NCBI GenBank assembly: GCA_937889645.1
Contig: CALBZE010000131.1
Location: forward strand, 1-64,000
DNA from: an uncultured bacterium
Lineage (GTDB): Bacteria; Gemmatimonadota; Gemmatimonadetes; Longimicrobiales; RSA9
Length of the DNA stretch: 64,000 nucleotides
Reading direction: 5' to 3'
The notes under the pieces were generated by a model that worked only from the letters and a program-made list of their open reading frames with translations, had not been told where the DNA came from and did not search any database. The position numbers and the translations under genes are program-made. Shown in pieces: positions 32,532-40,981 of the stretch; position 1 is the first letter of the stretch; every line of letters begins with the position of its first letter.

Positions 32532-32849
32532 TCAGTCGGTCGAATCGCCCGGTTCCCATGGCCGGGTCCATTCGCTCTCGGCCTCGTTGAAGCGTTCGAT
32601 CGCCTCTTCGACGATCCGCCGCGCCTCCTCGACGTCCTTCGACGTCTCCTCCTCCTCGCGCGGGAGGAGGCGTCCGGTCACGCGGACCTCGTACGCGAAG
32701 ATCTTGGCGCGCAGGTCGCCGAGGACCTTGAGCAGGCGCGGCGTCGCATCGAGGAGCTGGCCGTCCTGATCGAGCTTGACGATCAGCTCGGCGAAGCGGC
32801 GCAGGTCTATGCGCAGGTCCTCGGGCGTGATGTCGTCGTAGAGTCCCAT
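32532..32849 (-). CDS. Uncharacterised 105-residue helical protein
   Basis: The short acidic protein begins MGLYDDITPEDLRIDLRRF and has long amphipathic helices (KDVEEARRIVEEAIERFNEAE), probably a coiled coil, with no signal peptide or membrane span. It starts 8 nt after the histidine kinase stop and shares its transcript. It may be an accessory to that kinase, but nothing in the sequence shows this directly. No known family was recognised. Confidence 0.65.
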   Translation of the reverse strand: MGLYDDITPEDLRIDLRRFAELIVKLDQDGQLLDATPRLLKVLGDLRAKIFAYEVRVTGRLLPREEEETSKDVEEARRIVEEAIERFNEAESEWTRPWEPGDSTD

Positions 32850-32857
32850 GCTGCGGC

Positions 32858-34309
32858 TCACATCGGGTTCTGGGAAGGAGATACTTCGGCCGCGACCGTC
32901 GCCGGATCCGACGCATCGACCGCGGCGCCGGCGGCCGGCGCGGGGCACGGCAGGTACAGGATGAACGTGGAGCGTGCGCCGACGACGCTTTCGGCGACGA
33001 GCTCGCCGCCCAGGAGGCGGGCCAGGTGGCGAGAAATGGCGAGGCCGAGCCCGGTGCCGCGGGGCGCCTCGTCCAGCTGGATGTACTCGCCGAAGATGGA
33101 TTCCAGCTCCTCGCTCGGGATCCCCGGCCCGGTGTCCTCGACGGCGAACCCGACCCAGCCGTTCGCACCCGGGCGGCACGCGGGCGCGGCGCGCGAGGCG
33201 TCGTCGCCCGCGCCGCGCGCGGTGCCGTCGCCGTCGATCGGGACGTGGCGGACGGTGACGGAGACACGGCCGGCGTCCGTGAACTTCACCGCGTTGGACA
33301 GCAGGTTGACCAGGATCTGGCGGAGCCGGCCGGCGTCGGTGCGGAGCGGAGGCGGCGGGTCGGGGAAGTCGACGCGCAGCTCGAGCCCTTTGCGCGCCGC
33401 GTCCAGCTCGATCAGCGCGACCGCGTCGCGGACCAGGAAGCGCAGGTCGACGTCCTGCCGCCCCGTCGCGACCTTGCCGAACTCCAGCTTGGAGAGGTCG
33501 AGGATGTCGTTCACGACGCCGAGGAGCTGGCCCGCGCTCGCGGACAATCGTTCGAGTACCTCGGCCTGGCGCGCGGTCAGCCGACCCAGCACGCCCTGGC
33601 CCATCAGGTCGATGTAGCCGATGATCGCGTTGATGGGGGTGCGCAGCTCGTGCGTCATCTGCGCGAAGAACCGGCCCCGGGCGGCCAGCGTTCCCTCCAG
33701 GTCCCGACTGTGGCGCTCGAGCGCGGAGCGGATCCGCTCGAGCTGCTCCGCCCGCACGGCGTGCCGCTCCGCCAGTTCGCGCAGCCGCGCGTCCTCGCGG
33801 GCGCGCGCCACCGCGGCCGCGCCCTGGCGCGCGAGATGGCCGAGCAGCCGGCCGTCCCGATCGGGGTCGTAGACGCCAGGCCGCGTCGAAAAGAGCGCGA
33901 GGACCGCGCGCGGCGTCGCCTCCGAGCCCGACGCCGCGACCAGGACCTGCGCCCATGGCCCGCGCGCGGCAAGGGCGCGGGCGGCCGCGGGTCCGGTTCC
34001 GTTCGCCGGCTGCACCTCGGCCGCCGGCTGCACCACGCCCGCCTGCACCGCGCCCCCGGGCTCCGACCCCCCCGATTCCGCGCCGCCCCCCAACTCCTCC
34101 GCCAGCCGTTCCGCTTCCTCCTCCGTCAACCCGATCGCGCTCACGTGCCCGCCGTCCACGCCCGGCACGCAGAACAGCGCCGCCTCGCCCCCGAATAGCT
34201 CGAGGACCCGCGCCAGGAAGCGGTCCGCCAGCTCGCCCGGCTCCCCGGGCTCCAGCAGCAGGCCGGCGACGCTCGCGAGGGCCTCGACATCGTCGCGACG
34301 AGACTCCAT
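32858..34309 (-). CDS. GAF-type histidine kinase
   Basis: This 483-residue soluble kinase has an N-terminal GAF-like domain (about 5-200), interrupted by a low-complexity Gly/Ala/Pro insert near residues 70-105. A helix leads into HisKA (FFAQMTHELRTPINAIIGYI, acceptor His), then HATPase (NLLSNAVKF, VEDTGPGIP, GTGLGLAIS). A second acidic insert (GDGTARGAGDDASRAA) sits inside the ATPase domain. No membrane segment is seen. A TTG 78 nt upstream is in frame, but the ATG at 34309, preceded by AAGGG, is a better start. The small helical protein follows in the same transcript. Confidence 0.88.
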   Translation of the reverse strand: MESRRDDVEALASVAGLLLEPGEPGELADRFLARVLELFGGEAALFCVPGVDGGHVSAIGLTEEEAERLAEELGGGAESGGSEPGGAVQAGVVQPAAEVQPANGTGPAAARALAARGPWAQVLVAASGSEATPRAVLALFSTRPGVYDPDRDGRLLGHLARQGAAAVARAREDARLRELAERHAVRAEQLERIRSALERHSRDLEGTLAARGRFFAQMTHELRTPINAIIGYIDLMGQGVLGRLTARQAEVLERLSASAGQLLGVVNDILDLSKLEFGKVATGRQDVDLRFLVRDAVALIELDAARKGLELRVDFPDPPPPLRTDAGRLRQILVNLLSNAVKFTDAGRVSVTVRHVPIDGDGTARGAGDDASRAAPACRPGANGWVGFAVEDTGPGIPSEELESIFGEYIQLDEAPRGTGLGLAISRHLARLLGGELVAESVVGARSTFILYLPCPAPAAGAAVDASDPATVAAEVSPSQNPM

Positions 34310-34425
34310 CGGTTCGAATCCCTTCGCTTCTGCGGAGTCAGGATCGCCTCCCGCTCGGGTGAGGCGCTGCCATCCCGAGCGCCGCAAATCCCCGGCCAGC
34401 CCGGCCCCGCCACCCGCCCGATCAC

Positions 34426-34454
34426 TGGACGCTGCCGGCGCGCTCGCTTAACAT
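34426..34454 (+). promoter_or_regulatory. Promoter of queD, leaderless type
   Basis: TGGACG (34426-34431), a 17-bp spacer and TAACAT (34449-34454). Six bases separate the -10 box from the ATG at 34461 and no ribosome binding site is present, so the transcript should begin at the start codon. Confidence 0.5.
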
Positions 34455-34460
34455 GCTTCC

Positions 34461-34901
34461 ATGAACATCGCCTACCTCACGCGTGCCATACGCTTCTCGG
34501 CCGCACACCGATACTACCGACCCGAGTGGAGCGACGAGGAGAACCGTCGGGTGTTCGGCGCGTGCGCCAACCCGCACGGGCACGGCCACACCTACACCCT
34601 CGAGGCCACCGTGCGCGGCGAGATCGACCCCGTGACCGGCTTTTCCGTCGACCTCGCCGCCCTCGACCGGGTCCTCGACGAGCAGGTGTACAGGGTCTTC
34701 GACCACCAGCACATCAACCACGCCGTCGAAGACTTCGCCTACGGCCGCCTCGTCCCCACGAGCGAGAACATCCTCGCCTACCTCTGGCCTCGCATCGCCG
34801 GGGCGCTCCCGAGCGGCGCGACGCTCCACCGGCTGCGCCTCTACGAGGAGCCGACGCTCTTCGTCGATTACTATGGCGGGGGAACGGAGACGCAGACATG
34901 A
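34461..34901 (+). CDS. queD: 6-carboxytetrahydropterin synthase (QueD/PTPS family)
   Basis: This 146-residue enzyme of the tunnelling-fold PTPS family converts dihydroneopterin triphosphate to 6-carboxytetrahydropterin in queuosine/7-deazaguanine synthesis. Zinc-binding His are visible in FSAAHRYY and NPHGHGHTY; the catalytic Cys is in FGACANP, and VFDHQHINH and PTSENIL are typical. queC, queE and queF are not in the window. Its stop overlaps the ATG of the next gene (ATGA). A 6-pyruvoyl-tetrahydropterin-synthase-like role is the main alternative. Confidence 0.9.
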   Translation: MNIAYLTRAIRFSAAHRYYRPEWSDEENRRVFGACANPHGHGHTYTLEATVRGEIDPVTGFSVDLAALDRVLDEQVYRVFDHQHINHAVEDFAYGRLVPTSENILAYLWPRIAGALPSGATLHRLRLYEEPTLFVDYYGGGTETQT

Positions 34902-35410
34902 CGGGACGCGACCGGACACGCAGGCCGCGGCCGGTGCCCATCACCGACGCGGTTCGCGATCTGATCAGAAAGACCACGGCCGACCGGCCCGCCGAGGCCG
35001 ACCGGTCCGCGGACGCGCGCCCGGCGGAGCCGGGCGCGCCCGACGGGTCCGCCACGCATGCCGCGTCGGCCGCGCCCGCCGCGTCGGCAATGCCGACCGA
35101 ATCGGCGGCGCCCGAATCGGCGGCCGCCGCGGCCGCTTCGGCCCCGCCCCCCGCTTCGGCCGCGCCGCCGGATCGGAGCTTCACCGCCGATGGCGTCGAT
35201 TGGGTCGCGCGCGTCGTCGGCGCGGGGGTCGTGGGGAAGGGAGTGCCGGCGACCGGCACGATCGTCGCCGTGCGGTTCCACCGCGCCGACGAGCCGCACC
35301 GGCCGCTGCGCGAAGCGCTACTCCCCCGCGGGCGCTTCGAGTACCTCGACGACGACGAGCTGGCCGCGCTGCTCGGATCCGCCCGGCCGGTCGAGCCGCC
35401 GCCCGCCTGA
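34898..35410 (+). CDS. Uncharacterised protein with an Ala/Pro-rich middle
   Basis: The 170-residue protein has three parts: a basic N-terminal segment (RTRRPRPVPITDAVRDLIRK), a low-complexity linker of about 65 residues made of Ala, Pro, Ser and Glu, and a C-terminal domain of about 65 residues (FTADGVDWVARVVGAG, then FHRADEPHRPLREALLPRG). The C-terminal domain looks folded and may form a small beta barrel. No known family was recognised. It is translationally coupled to queD; whether that is functional is unknown. Confidence 0.6.
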   Translation: MTGRDRTRRPRPVPITDAVRDLIRKTTADRPAEADRSADARPAEPGAPDGSATHAASAAPAASAMPTESAAPESAAAAAASAPPPASAAPPDRSFTADGVDWVARVVGAGVVGKGVPATGTIVAVRFHRADEPHRPLREALLPRGRFEYLDDDELAALLGSARPVEPPPA

Positions 35411-35419
35411 GCCGGCGGC

Positions 35420-35767
35420 TCACGCCGCCTTCGTCCCCGCGCCGCCCCGCCCGATCGGCTGCCCGATCCGGACCTCGTTGTCCTCGACCCGCAGCGAGTA
35501 CCGCACCAGCCCTTCCGCACCCGCCGGCCGCACGCACTCGCCGCTCCGCACGTCGTACGTTCGGCCATCGCCCGGGCAGATCAGCAGATCGCCCTCGAGC
35601 CGCCCCTCGCGCGCCAGGTTCACTCCATCCCCCGGGCACCGCGCCGTGAGCGCGTAGTACGTCTGTCCGACGTTGACCACGACCAGCGTCTCGCCGTGCG
35701 CCTCGACCTCCCGCATCTCGCCCGGCCCCAGCTCGGGCGTCCGAACCACCGGCACGTACTCGTCCAT
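35420..35767 (-). CDS. Rieske-fold protein lacking the cluster histidines
   Basis: This 115-residue protein has the layout of a small Rieske ferredoxin, ending in a second-half motif TYDVRSGECVRP. The two cluster boxes read CPGDGV and CPGDG where a Rieske protein has CPHxG and CPWHG. Both Cys remain, both His are replaced, and an Asp follows at each site. A normal Rieske [2Fe-2S] cluster with two His ligands therefore cannot form; it could hold another metal arrangement or have lost redox function. GAGGAGG precedes the ATG at 35767. Its stop converges on the preceding gene with a 9-nt gap. Confidence 0.75.
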   Translation of the reverse strand: MDEYVPVVRTPELGPGEMREVEAHGETLVVVNVGQTYYALTARCPGDGVNLAREGRLEGDLLICPGDGRTYDVRSGECVRPAGAEGLVRYSLRVEDNEVRIGQPIGRGGAGTKAA

Positions 35768-35919
35768 CGCGCCTCCTCGATCGCACCGGGACGCGGGCGG
35801 GCGCAAGACACGTACCGGCGGCGATTTCGGGTTTTGTTCGGGAACCGACGCGTTCGCCGAAGGGTACCAACGGACGGTCCAAATTGCGATTCCACAACGC
35901 TTTGCGGCAGAGTACGGGC

Positions 35920-36414
35920 ATGGCCAGGAACGACTTCAACCTCAAGGATTACGTGGACGTGGCCGAGCGGATCCGCGCGTTCTACGAGCGCTACCCCGAG
36001 GGCTCGATCCAGACCGAAATGGTGCGCCTGGAGGGCGACATGGTCGTCTTCAAGGCGACGGTGTATCGGGACCGCGAGGACGCGCACCCGACGACCGGGT
36101 GGGCGTACGAGCGCGAGGGCGTCGGCTACGTGAACAAGACGAGCTTCATTGAGAACTGCGAAACGTCGGCGATCGGGCGGGCGCTCGCGAACCTGAACTT
36201 CCCGACGACGCGCTCGACGGCGGAGCGCTCGGACGCGCCGGCGACGCAGGAGCAGATCGACGAGCTGCGCGCGCTGGCGGCGTCGGAGGTGGTGAGCGAG
36301 GACGTGCGCGAGCGCGTGGTCGCCAAGCTGGACGCGGGGATCACGGCGCGCGAGGCGACGGACGCGATCGCGTATCTGCGGCGGCTGCATCGCCGGGCGG
36401 AGCGGGCGGCCTGA
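35920..36414 (+). CDS. Uncharacterised protein, phage-like single-strand-annealing pattern
   Basis: The 164-residue soluble protein begins MARNDFNLKDYVDVAERIRAF. Its core has a beta-rich segment (EGDMVVFKATVYRD, WAYEREGVGYVNKTS) followed by ENCETSAIGRALANLNF. That last motif is reminiscent of ERF/Rad52-like single-strand annealing proteins and of short proteins common in actinobacteriophages (ETSAxGRAxxxLxF). The C-terminal 50 residues form a helical tail ending in basic residues. No phage genes surround it and its composition is like its neighbours. The resemblance is from memory of the motif, so the call is tentative. Confidence 0.55.
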   Translation: MARNDFNLKDYVDVAERIRAFYERYPEGSIQTEMVRLEGDMVVFKATVYRDREDAHPTTGWAYEREGVGYVNKTSFIENCETSAIGRALANLNFPTTRSTAERSDAPATQEQIDELRALAASEVVSEDVRERVVAKLDAGITAREATDAIAYLRRLHRRAERAA

Positions 36415-36429
36415 GGGCGCCGGATCGTA

Positions 36430-37365
36430 TTACGCCGCCTTCCGGAAGCTCTCTCGCTCGACGTCCGGGCGTCGAAACAGGTTCTCCCACACGTCCCCGA
36501 CCGTCTCCAGGCGTTCGGGGACGTCGCGCATCGTGAACTGGCGGGGCGAGAGGTCGTCGTCGACCTCGTCCCATTCGATCGGCATCGACACGGGCGCGTG
36601 CGGGTGGGCGCGGAGCGAGTACGGCGCGACGGCGGTCTTCCCGCGGGCGTTCTGGAGGTGGTCGATGTATACGCGCCGACCGCGCTCGTCGACCGTGCGT
36701 TCGACGGTGGCGATGGCCGGCTCGTCGGCGGCGACGGCGGCGGCGATGCGCTTGGCGAACGCGGCCGCGGTGTCGTAGTCGATGGTCCCGCCGGTGGGGA
36801 CGTAGACGTGGAGCCCGCGCGAGCCCGAGGTCTTGACGCCGCAAGGCAGGCCGAGTTCCTCGACCCGCTCGCGGATCAGGCGGGCGACGCGCACGACGTT
36901 GCGGAACCCGGCGCCCGGGCTCGGGTCGAGGTCCAGGACGATCCAGTCCGGCCGGTCCGGGCGGTCGACGCGCGAGTGCCAGGGATGGAACTCGATCGTG
37001 TTCTGCTGCGCGGCGTAGAGGAGCGTGGCGAGCGAGCCGATGTAGCGGAGCGTGGGCTTCCCCGTGGCGGTGGGCGCCTTGGCGGTCCGCGCGCGACCCG
37101 GGGCCCGTCCGGCGACGCGCTGTCGAACGACGGCCTTACCGTTGGCGCCGTCCGGGTAGACCTTCAGCATGAGCGGGCGGTCGTCGAGGTAGCGCAGCAT
37201 CACGTCGGCGACGCGGGCGTAGTATCGCAGGACGTCTCCCTTGGTGAGGCCGTCGGCCTCCCACAGGACGCGCCGCAGGCTCGTGAACCGCAGTCCGTCG
37301 AACTCGACCGACTTGCCGTCGCGCTCGCCGCGCTCGAGCGCCTCGATCAGCTCCGCCGTGTCCAT
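36430..37365 (-). CDS. LigD-type primase-polymerase (PolDom)
   Basis: This 311-residue stand-alone polymerase domain is of the LigD family (archaeo-eukaryotic primase fold). It has LTKGDVLRYYARV, the catalytic metal motif IVLDLDP, KTSGSRGLHVYVP (nucleotide binding) and VYIDHLQNARGKT. These enzymes add nucleotides, often ribonucleotides, at double-strand break ends in NHEJ. The ligase and phosphoesterase domains of full LigD are absent, and neither Ku nor a separate ATP ligase is in the window. The stretch after YPDGANGK is shorter than usual and basic. It is divergent from the NDH-2 gene. Confidence 0.88.
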   Translation of the reverse strand: MDTAELIEALERGERDGKSVEFDGLRFTSLRRVLWEADGLTKGDVLRYYARVADVMLRYLDDRPLMLKVYPDGANGKAVVRQRVAGRAPGRARTAKAPTATGKPTLRYIGSLATLLYAAQQNTIEFHPWHSRVDRPDRPDWIVLDLDPSPGAGFRNVVRVARLIRERVEELGLPCGVKTSGSRGLHVYVPTGGTIDYDTAAAFAKRIAAAVAADEPAIATVERTVDERGRRVYIDHLQNARGKTAVAPYSLRAHPHAPVSMPIEWDEVDDDLSPRQFTMRDVPERLETVGDVWENLFRRPDVERESFRKAA

Positions 37366-37458
37366 GCCCGGCCCGCGTCGCACGATCGGGGCCGCCGGAA
37401 CGTCTTTTGCCCCTCGGGCCCGTGGGAACAGCGGATTTCCGCCAAGGAGGAGGGCCCA

Positions 37459-38622
37459 TTGGCTCACGTTGTCTTCGTCGGACTCGGATTCGGGGGGCTG
37501 TACACGCTCCGTCGCCTGGCGGACGACATCCCCGAAGGCACGCGCATCACGGCGGTCGACAAGCGGGACCGGTTCGTCTTCACGCCGCTCCTCTACGAGT
37601 ATCTCACGGGCGAGCTCGAGACGGACGTCGTGGCGCCGCGCTACGACACGCTGATCCCGAGCGCCGAGGTCGAGCTGGTGCAGGCCCGGGTCGATCGGAT
37701 CGACGTCGCCGAGCGGCGCGTCGTGCTGGAGAGCGGCGAAACGATCGATTACGACGCGCTGGTCCTCGCGCCCGGCTCGGTGCCGGCGTTCCACGGCGTC
37801 GCGGGCGCCGAGACGCACGGGATCCCGTTCTACTCGTTCGACGACGCGGATCGGCTCCGCACGACGCTCCTGGTGCGGGAGTGGGCGCGGGGCGAGCAGC
37901 CGGCGTGCGTGGTCGGCGGCGGCGTGGTGGGGATCGAGCTGGCCTTCGCCCTGGCCGAGGCGCTGGAGAAGGAAGGCCGGATTGGCACGGGGCCGCGCGT
38001 CGTCGTGCTCGAGGCGCTGGAGGAGATCCTGCGCGGCATGTCCGACGGGGTGCGTCGCATGACGCGGCGCAAGCTGGAGGAGAAGGGGATCGAGGTCAGG
38101 ACCTCGGTACGTGTGCTGGAAGTGGACGAGGGCGGCGTGCGCTTCACGAACGGCGGAGAGGAGCGGTTCGACGTCGCCGTGGTCGCGTGGGCGGCGGGGA
38201 TCCAGCCGAACCCGCTGCTCGAGACGCTCCCCGCGGAGCGGCACGGCAAGCACGGCGTACGCGTCGAGCGTACGCTCCAGCTCCCGGGGCACCCCGAGGT
38301 CTTCATCCTGGGCGACGCCGTGAGCTACCCCGGCCGCATGGTCGGCGAGCCGCTCCCGGACACGGCCCAGGCGGCGTTCCAGCAGTCCGAGGTCGCGGCG
38401 AAGAACCTCCGGACGTGGCTCGAGAACGGACTCCCCCGTGAGGAGTATCATTACGGCCACCTCGGCGACTTCGTCCGCGTGAGCCGCCGCGAGGCCGTGG
38501 CGGACATCCGGGGCGTGGTGCTGGATGGCGGCGGCGCGTCGCTCGCGCGACGCGCCGCCTACCTCTTCCGCATGCCCGACTGGGCGATTCGGACCACCGC
38601 GATCCGGCAATGGCTCGCATGA
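37459..38622 (+). CDS. Type-II NADH dehydrogenase (NDH-2)
   Basis: This 387-residue FAD-dependent, membrane-associated oxidoreductase passes electrons from NADH to quinone without pumping protons. The FAD-binding fold starts at VVFVGLGFGGLYTL, the NADH-binding fold at CVVGGGVVGIELAFALAE, and the second FAD motif is VFILGDAVSYPG. An amphipathic C-terminal tail (LFRMPDWAIRTTAIRQWL) is a likely membrane anchor. Translation starts at TTG 37459 behind a very strong AAGGAGGAGG. It may be co-transcribed with trpS (13-nt gap). Confidence 0.9.
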   Translation: MAHVVFVGLGFGGLYTLRRLADDIPEGTRITAVDKRDRFVFTPLLYEYLTGELETDVVAPRYDTLIPSAEVELVQARVDRIDVAERRVVLESGETIDYDALVLAPGSVPAFHGVAGAETHGIPFYSFDDADRLRTTLLVREWARGEQPACVVGGGVVGIELAFALAEALEKEGRIGTGPRVVVLEALEEILRGMSDGVRRMTRRKLEEKGIEVRTSVRVLEVDEGGVRFTNGGEERFDVAVVAWAAGIQPNPLLETLPAERHGKHGVRVERTLQLPGHPEVFILGDAVSYPGRMVGEPLPDTAQAAFQQSEVAAKNLRTWLENGLPREEYHYGHLGDFVRVSRREAVADIRGVVLDGGGASLARRAAYLFRMPDWAIRTTAIRQWLA

Positions 38623-38635
38623 ACACACTCGGACC

Positions 38636-39655
38636 ATGAACGACGAGCGACCGCGCATCCTGACCGGCGACCGGCCGACCGGCCGCATGCACCTCGGCCA
38701 CTGGGTCGGCAGCCTCGAGAACCGCGTCCGGCTACAGTACACCCACGACTGCTATTTCATCGTCGCCGACCTGCACACGCTGACGACGCGCCCCGAGAAG
38801 GAGTACCTCACCCGTGTGCCGGAGCACATCCGGCAGATGGTGCTGGACTACCTGGCGGTCGGGATCGATCCGGAATTGTCGGTGATCTACGTGCAGTCCG
38901 CGGTCCCCGAGGTCGCCTACCTCCACCTCATCCTGGGGATGCTCGTCTCGGTGCCGCGCCTCGAGCGGGTCCCGACCATCAAGGACATGGCCGAGGCCGC
39001 GCGGCTCGACACGATCCCCTACGGCCTCGTCGGCTACCCGGTGCTGCAGGCGGCGGACATCCTGCTCGCGCGCGCCAACCTGGTTCCGGTCGGGCGGGAC
39101 AACGTGCCGCACGTCGAGGTCACGCGCGAGATCGCCCGGCGGTTCAACCACCTGTACGGCGAGGTCTTCCCGGAGCCCGAGCCGCTGATCAGCGACGTGC
39201 CCGTGCTCCCGGGGATCGACGGGAAGCGCAAGATGTCGAAGTCGCTCGACAACGCGATCCTCCTCTCCGACCCGCCCGAGGAGGTCGAGCGACGCGTCAT
39301 GCGCATGTACACCGACCCGGCTCGGGTCCGGCCGGACATCCCCGGCCGCGTCGAGGGGAACCCGGTCTTCCTCTACCACGACCTGTTCAACCCCGACACC
39401 GCCGAAGTCGAGGACCTGAAGGAGCGTTACCGCCAGGGGCGTGTGGGCGACGTCGAGGTCAAGAAGAAGCTCGCGCGGGCGGTGAACGCCTTCCTCGAGC
39501 CGCTCCGGGAGCGGCGCGCGGCCTTCGAGGCGCGCGCGGGCCTCGTCGACGAGATCCTGGCCGAGGGGAACCGTCGCATGCGCGAGGTCGCGGCCGAGAC
39601 GATGGCGCGCGTCCGGGCGGCGATGGGGCTGACGTACTTCGGGGCGGGCGGGTGA
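38636..39655 (+). CDS. trpS: Tryptophanyl-tRNA synthetase
   Basis: This class I aminoacyl-tRNA synthetase of 339 residues charges tRNA-Trp. The HIGH-type motif is GRMHLGHWVGS and the KMSKS motif is GKRKMSKSLDN; the Rossmann core and the tryptophan-pocket helix region (YGLVGYPVLQAADILLARA) are present. The start at 38636 gives the expected N-terminus (PRILTGDRPTG). It follows the NDH-2 gene by 13 nt, so probably shares its transcript. The gap to the next gene (203 nt) contains a possible promoter. Confidence 0.95.
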   Translation: MNDERPRILTGDRPTGRMHLGHWVGSLENRVRLQYTHDCYFIVADLHTLTTRPEKEYLTRVPEHIRQMVLDYLAVGIDPELSVIYVQSAVPEVAYLHLILGMLVSVPRLERVPTIKDMAEAARLDTIPYGLVGYPVLQAADILLARANLVPVGRDNVPHVEVTREIARRFNHLYGEVFPEPEPLISDVPVLPGIDGKRKMSKSLDNAILLSDPPEEVERRVMRMYTDPARVRPDIPGRVEGNPVFLYHDLFNPDTAEVEDLKERYRQGRVGDVEVKKKLARAVNAFLEPLRERRAAFEARAGLVDEILAEGNRRMREVAAETMARVRAAMGLTYFGAGG

Positions 39656-39747
39656 GGCGAGCCGGCCGAGCGCCGCTGTCGGGCACAGGCGTGCTCCGGA
39701 GCGGCGAACGGCGCGCACGGCACGGTTGGCCCCGCCATCCGTTCCCC

Positions 39748-39776
39748 TTGACCTCACCGGCGCGCGAGCGGAACTT
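39748..39776 (+). promoter_or_regulatory. Possible promoter before the SdpI gene
   Basis: TTGACC (39748-39753), 17-bp spacer, GAACTT (39771-39776). The -10 box is poor at its first position. It would give a leader of about 75 nt that contains the 12-bp palindrome ACGAGATCTCGT (39795-39806). Confidence 0.35.
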
Positions 39777-39858
39777 CTAGCCATAAAGCCAGACACGAGA
39801 TCTCGTTGCCGGCCGGCCGGGCGCGACGGGCCGGGCGTATCGTAATCGGAAGCGGGAA

Positions 39859-40308
39859 TTGGGTAGAAACCGAATCGCGGCGACGCTGGCCGGGCTGGCG
39901 GCGCTCCTGGTCGTTGCAGTCATGCCCGCCGTCGCGGCCCGGGCGGACGTCGCGGCCGAGTCGGCCGCGGGGGCGGCGGGCGTGTGGGCGCACCTCGACC
40001 GTGCGCTCCCGCTCGGGTTCGGTCTGATCGTCCTGCTCGTCGGCCGCGTGCTGGGGCAGGTCCCGCCGAACCAGAAGCTCGGGATCCGGACGCCGTGGAC
40101 GCTCCGCGACGAGGGCGTCTGGATGGCGACGCACCGCCTGGCGGGCCGGACCTTCGCGGTCGGGGGCGCGATCACGATGGCCGGCGCGCTGCTCCCCGCG
40201 CAGTACCGCCCATATACCGCCATTGCGGGGATCACGGTCGCCGGCTTCGTCCCGGTCGTCTACTCGTACTTCGCGCTCCGTGCGCGCGGTCGCGAGCCGG
40301 GCGCGTGA
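39859..40308 (+). CDS. SdpI-family membrane protein
   Basis: This 149-residue protein has three to four hydrophobic spans and the SdpI core GRVLGQVPPNQKLGIRTPWTL followed by TRDEG-like LRDEGVWMATHRLAGR. In Bacillus, SdpI gives immunity to the SdpC toxin and binds the SdpR repressor; most homologues elsewhere have no toxin partner and none is seen here. A TTG at 39859 preceded by GGAAGCGGGAA starts the frame; no good ATG is present before the core. The usual DUF1648 N-terminal half is missing, so this is a short form. Confidence 0.75.
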   Translation: MGRNRIAATLAGLAALLVVAVMPAVAARADVAAESAAGAAGVWAHLDRALPLGFGLIVLLVGRVLGQVPPNQKLGIRTPWTLRDEGVWMATHRLAGRTFAVGGAITMAGALLPAQYRPYTAIAGITVAGFVPVVYSYFALRARGREPGA

Positions 40309-40360
40309 TTCGATCGCAATGCCGTTGTCTTCTTCTCACCCGAACGAAAGGGGGATGCGC

Positions 40361-40981
40361 ATGAACGGACGCTGGTGGATCCTGGGGTTGGCGCTGGCCA
40401 CGGCGGCGTTTGGCGCCCGGTCGGAGGGTCGGCTCGAGGCGGGGCTCGCGGCCGAGGATCTCGCCTGCAAGCCGCAGCAGCCGCCGGAGCGGGTGGCCGG
40501 CCGCGCGAGCCCCTACGATTCGGCGATGATCGACACGCCGGCGCTGCGGGCCAAGATCTGCTACGGCCGCCCATACATGAAGGGGCGCAAGATCTTCGGC
40601 GCCGAGGGCGAGGCGCTCGTGCCGTACGGGAAGCTGTGGCGGACCGGCGCGAACGAGCCGACGACGATCCATCTCGCGACGCCCGCGCAGATCGCCGGGG
40701 TCGCGGTCGAGCCGGGCTCGTACTCGCTCTACACGATCCCGGGCGAGCGTGAGTGGACGGTGATCGTGAACCGCTCGACGTCGCAGTGGGGCCACGAGAG
40801 CCAGTACACGCCCGAGGTCGAGGCGCAGGAGGTCGGGCGCGGGACGGTCGTCGCCGAGGCGATCGCCGAGCAAATCGAGCAGTTCACGATCCGCTGGGAG
40901 ACGGGCGGGACCGGCGCCTCGCTCGTCCTCGAATGGGCAGACCGACGGGTCCGGATTCCGGTCGCGCCCGCGACGACATGA
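40361..40981 (+). CDS. Exported DUF2911 protein
   Basis: This 206-residue protein has a signal peptide (MNGRWWILGLALATAAFGA) and the DUF2911 core: ICYGRPYMKGRKIFG, PYGKLWRTGANEPTTIH, GSYSLYTIPGEREWTVIVN. The family is frequent in Bacteroidota and Gemmatimonadota and its function is unknown. The ATG at 40361 has AAAGGGGG 6 nt upstream; ATGs at 40355 and 40319 are in frame but worse placed. The stop overlaps the ATG of the aldehyde dehydrogenase gene (ATGA), so the two are coupled. Confidence 0.8.
   Translation: MNGRWWILGLALATAAFGARSEGRLEAGLAAEDLACKPQQPPERVAGRASPYDSAMIDTPALRAKICYGRPYMKGRKIFGAEGEALVPYGKLWRTGANEPTTIHLATPAQIAGVAVEPGSYSLYTIPGEREWTVIVNRSTSQWGHESQYTPEVEAQEVGRGTVVAEAIAEQIEQFTIRWETGGTGASLVLEWADRRVRIPVAPATT

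Noticed and set aside
36430..38742. A 770-codon minus-strand frame covering both LigD polymerase and the NDH-2 region
   Set aside because: Only the part from 37365 to 36430 has protein features. The rest is antisense to the NDH-2 gene and has no domain.
39859..40308. A toxin-immunity (SdpC-SdpI) system
   Set aside because: No sdpC-, sdpR- or toxin-like gene is next to the SdpI protein, and it is a short SdpI form.
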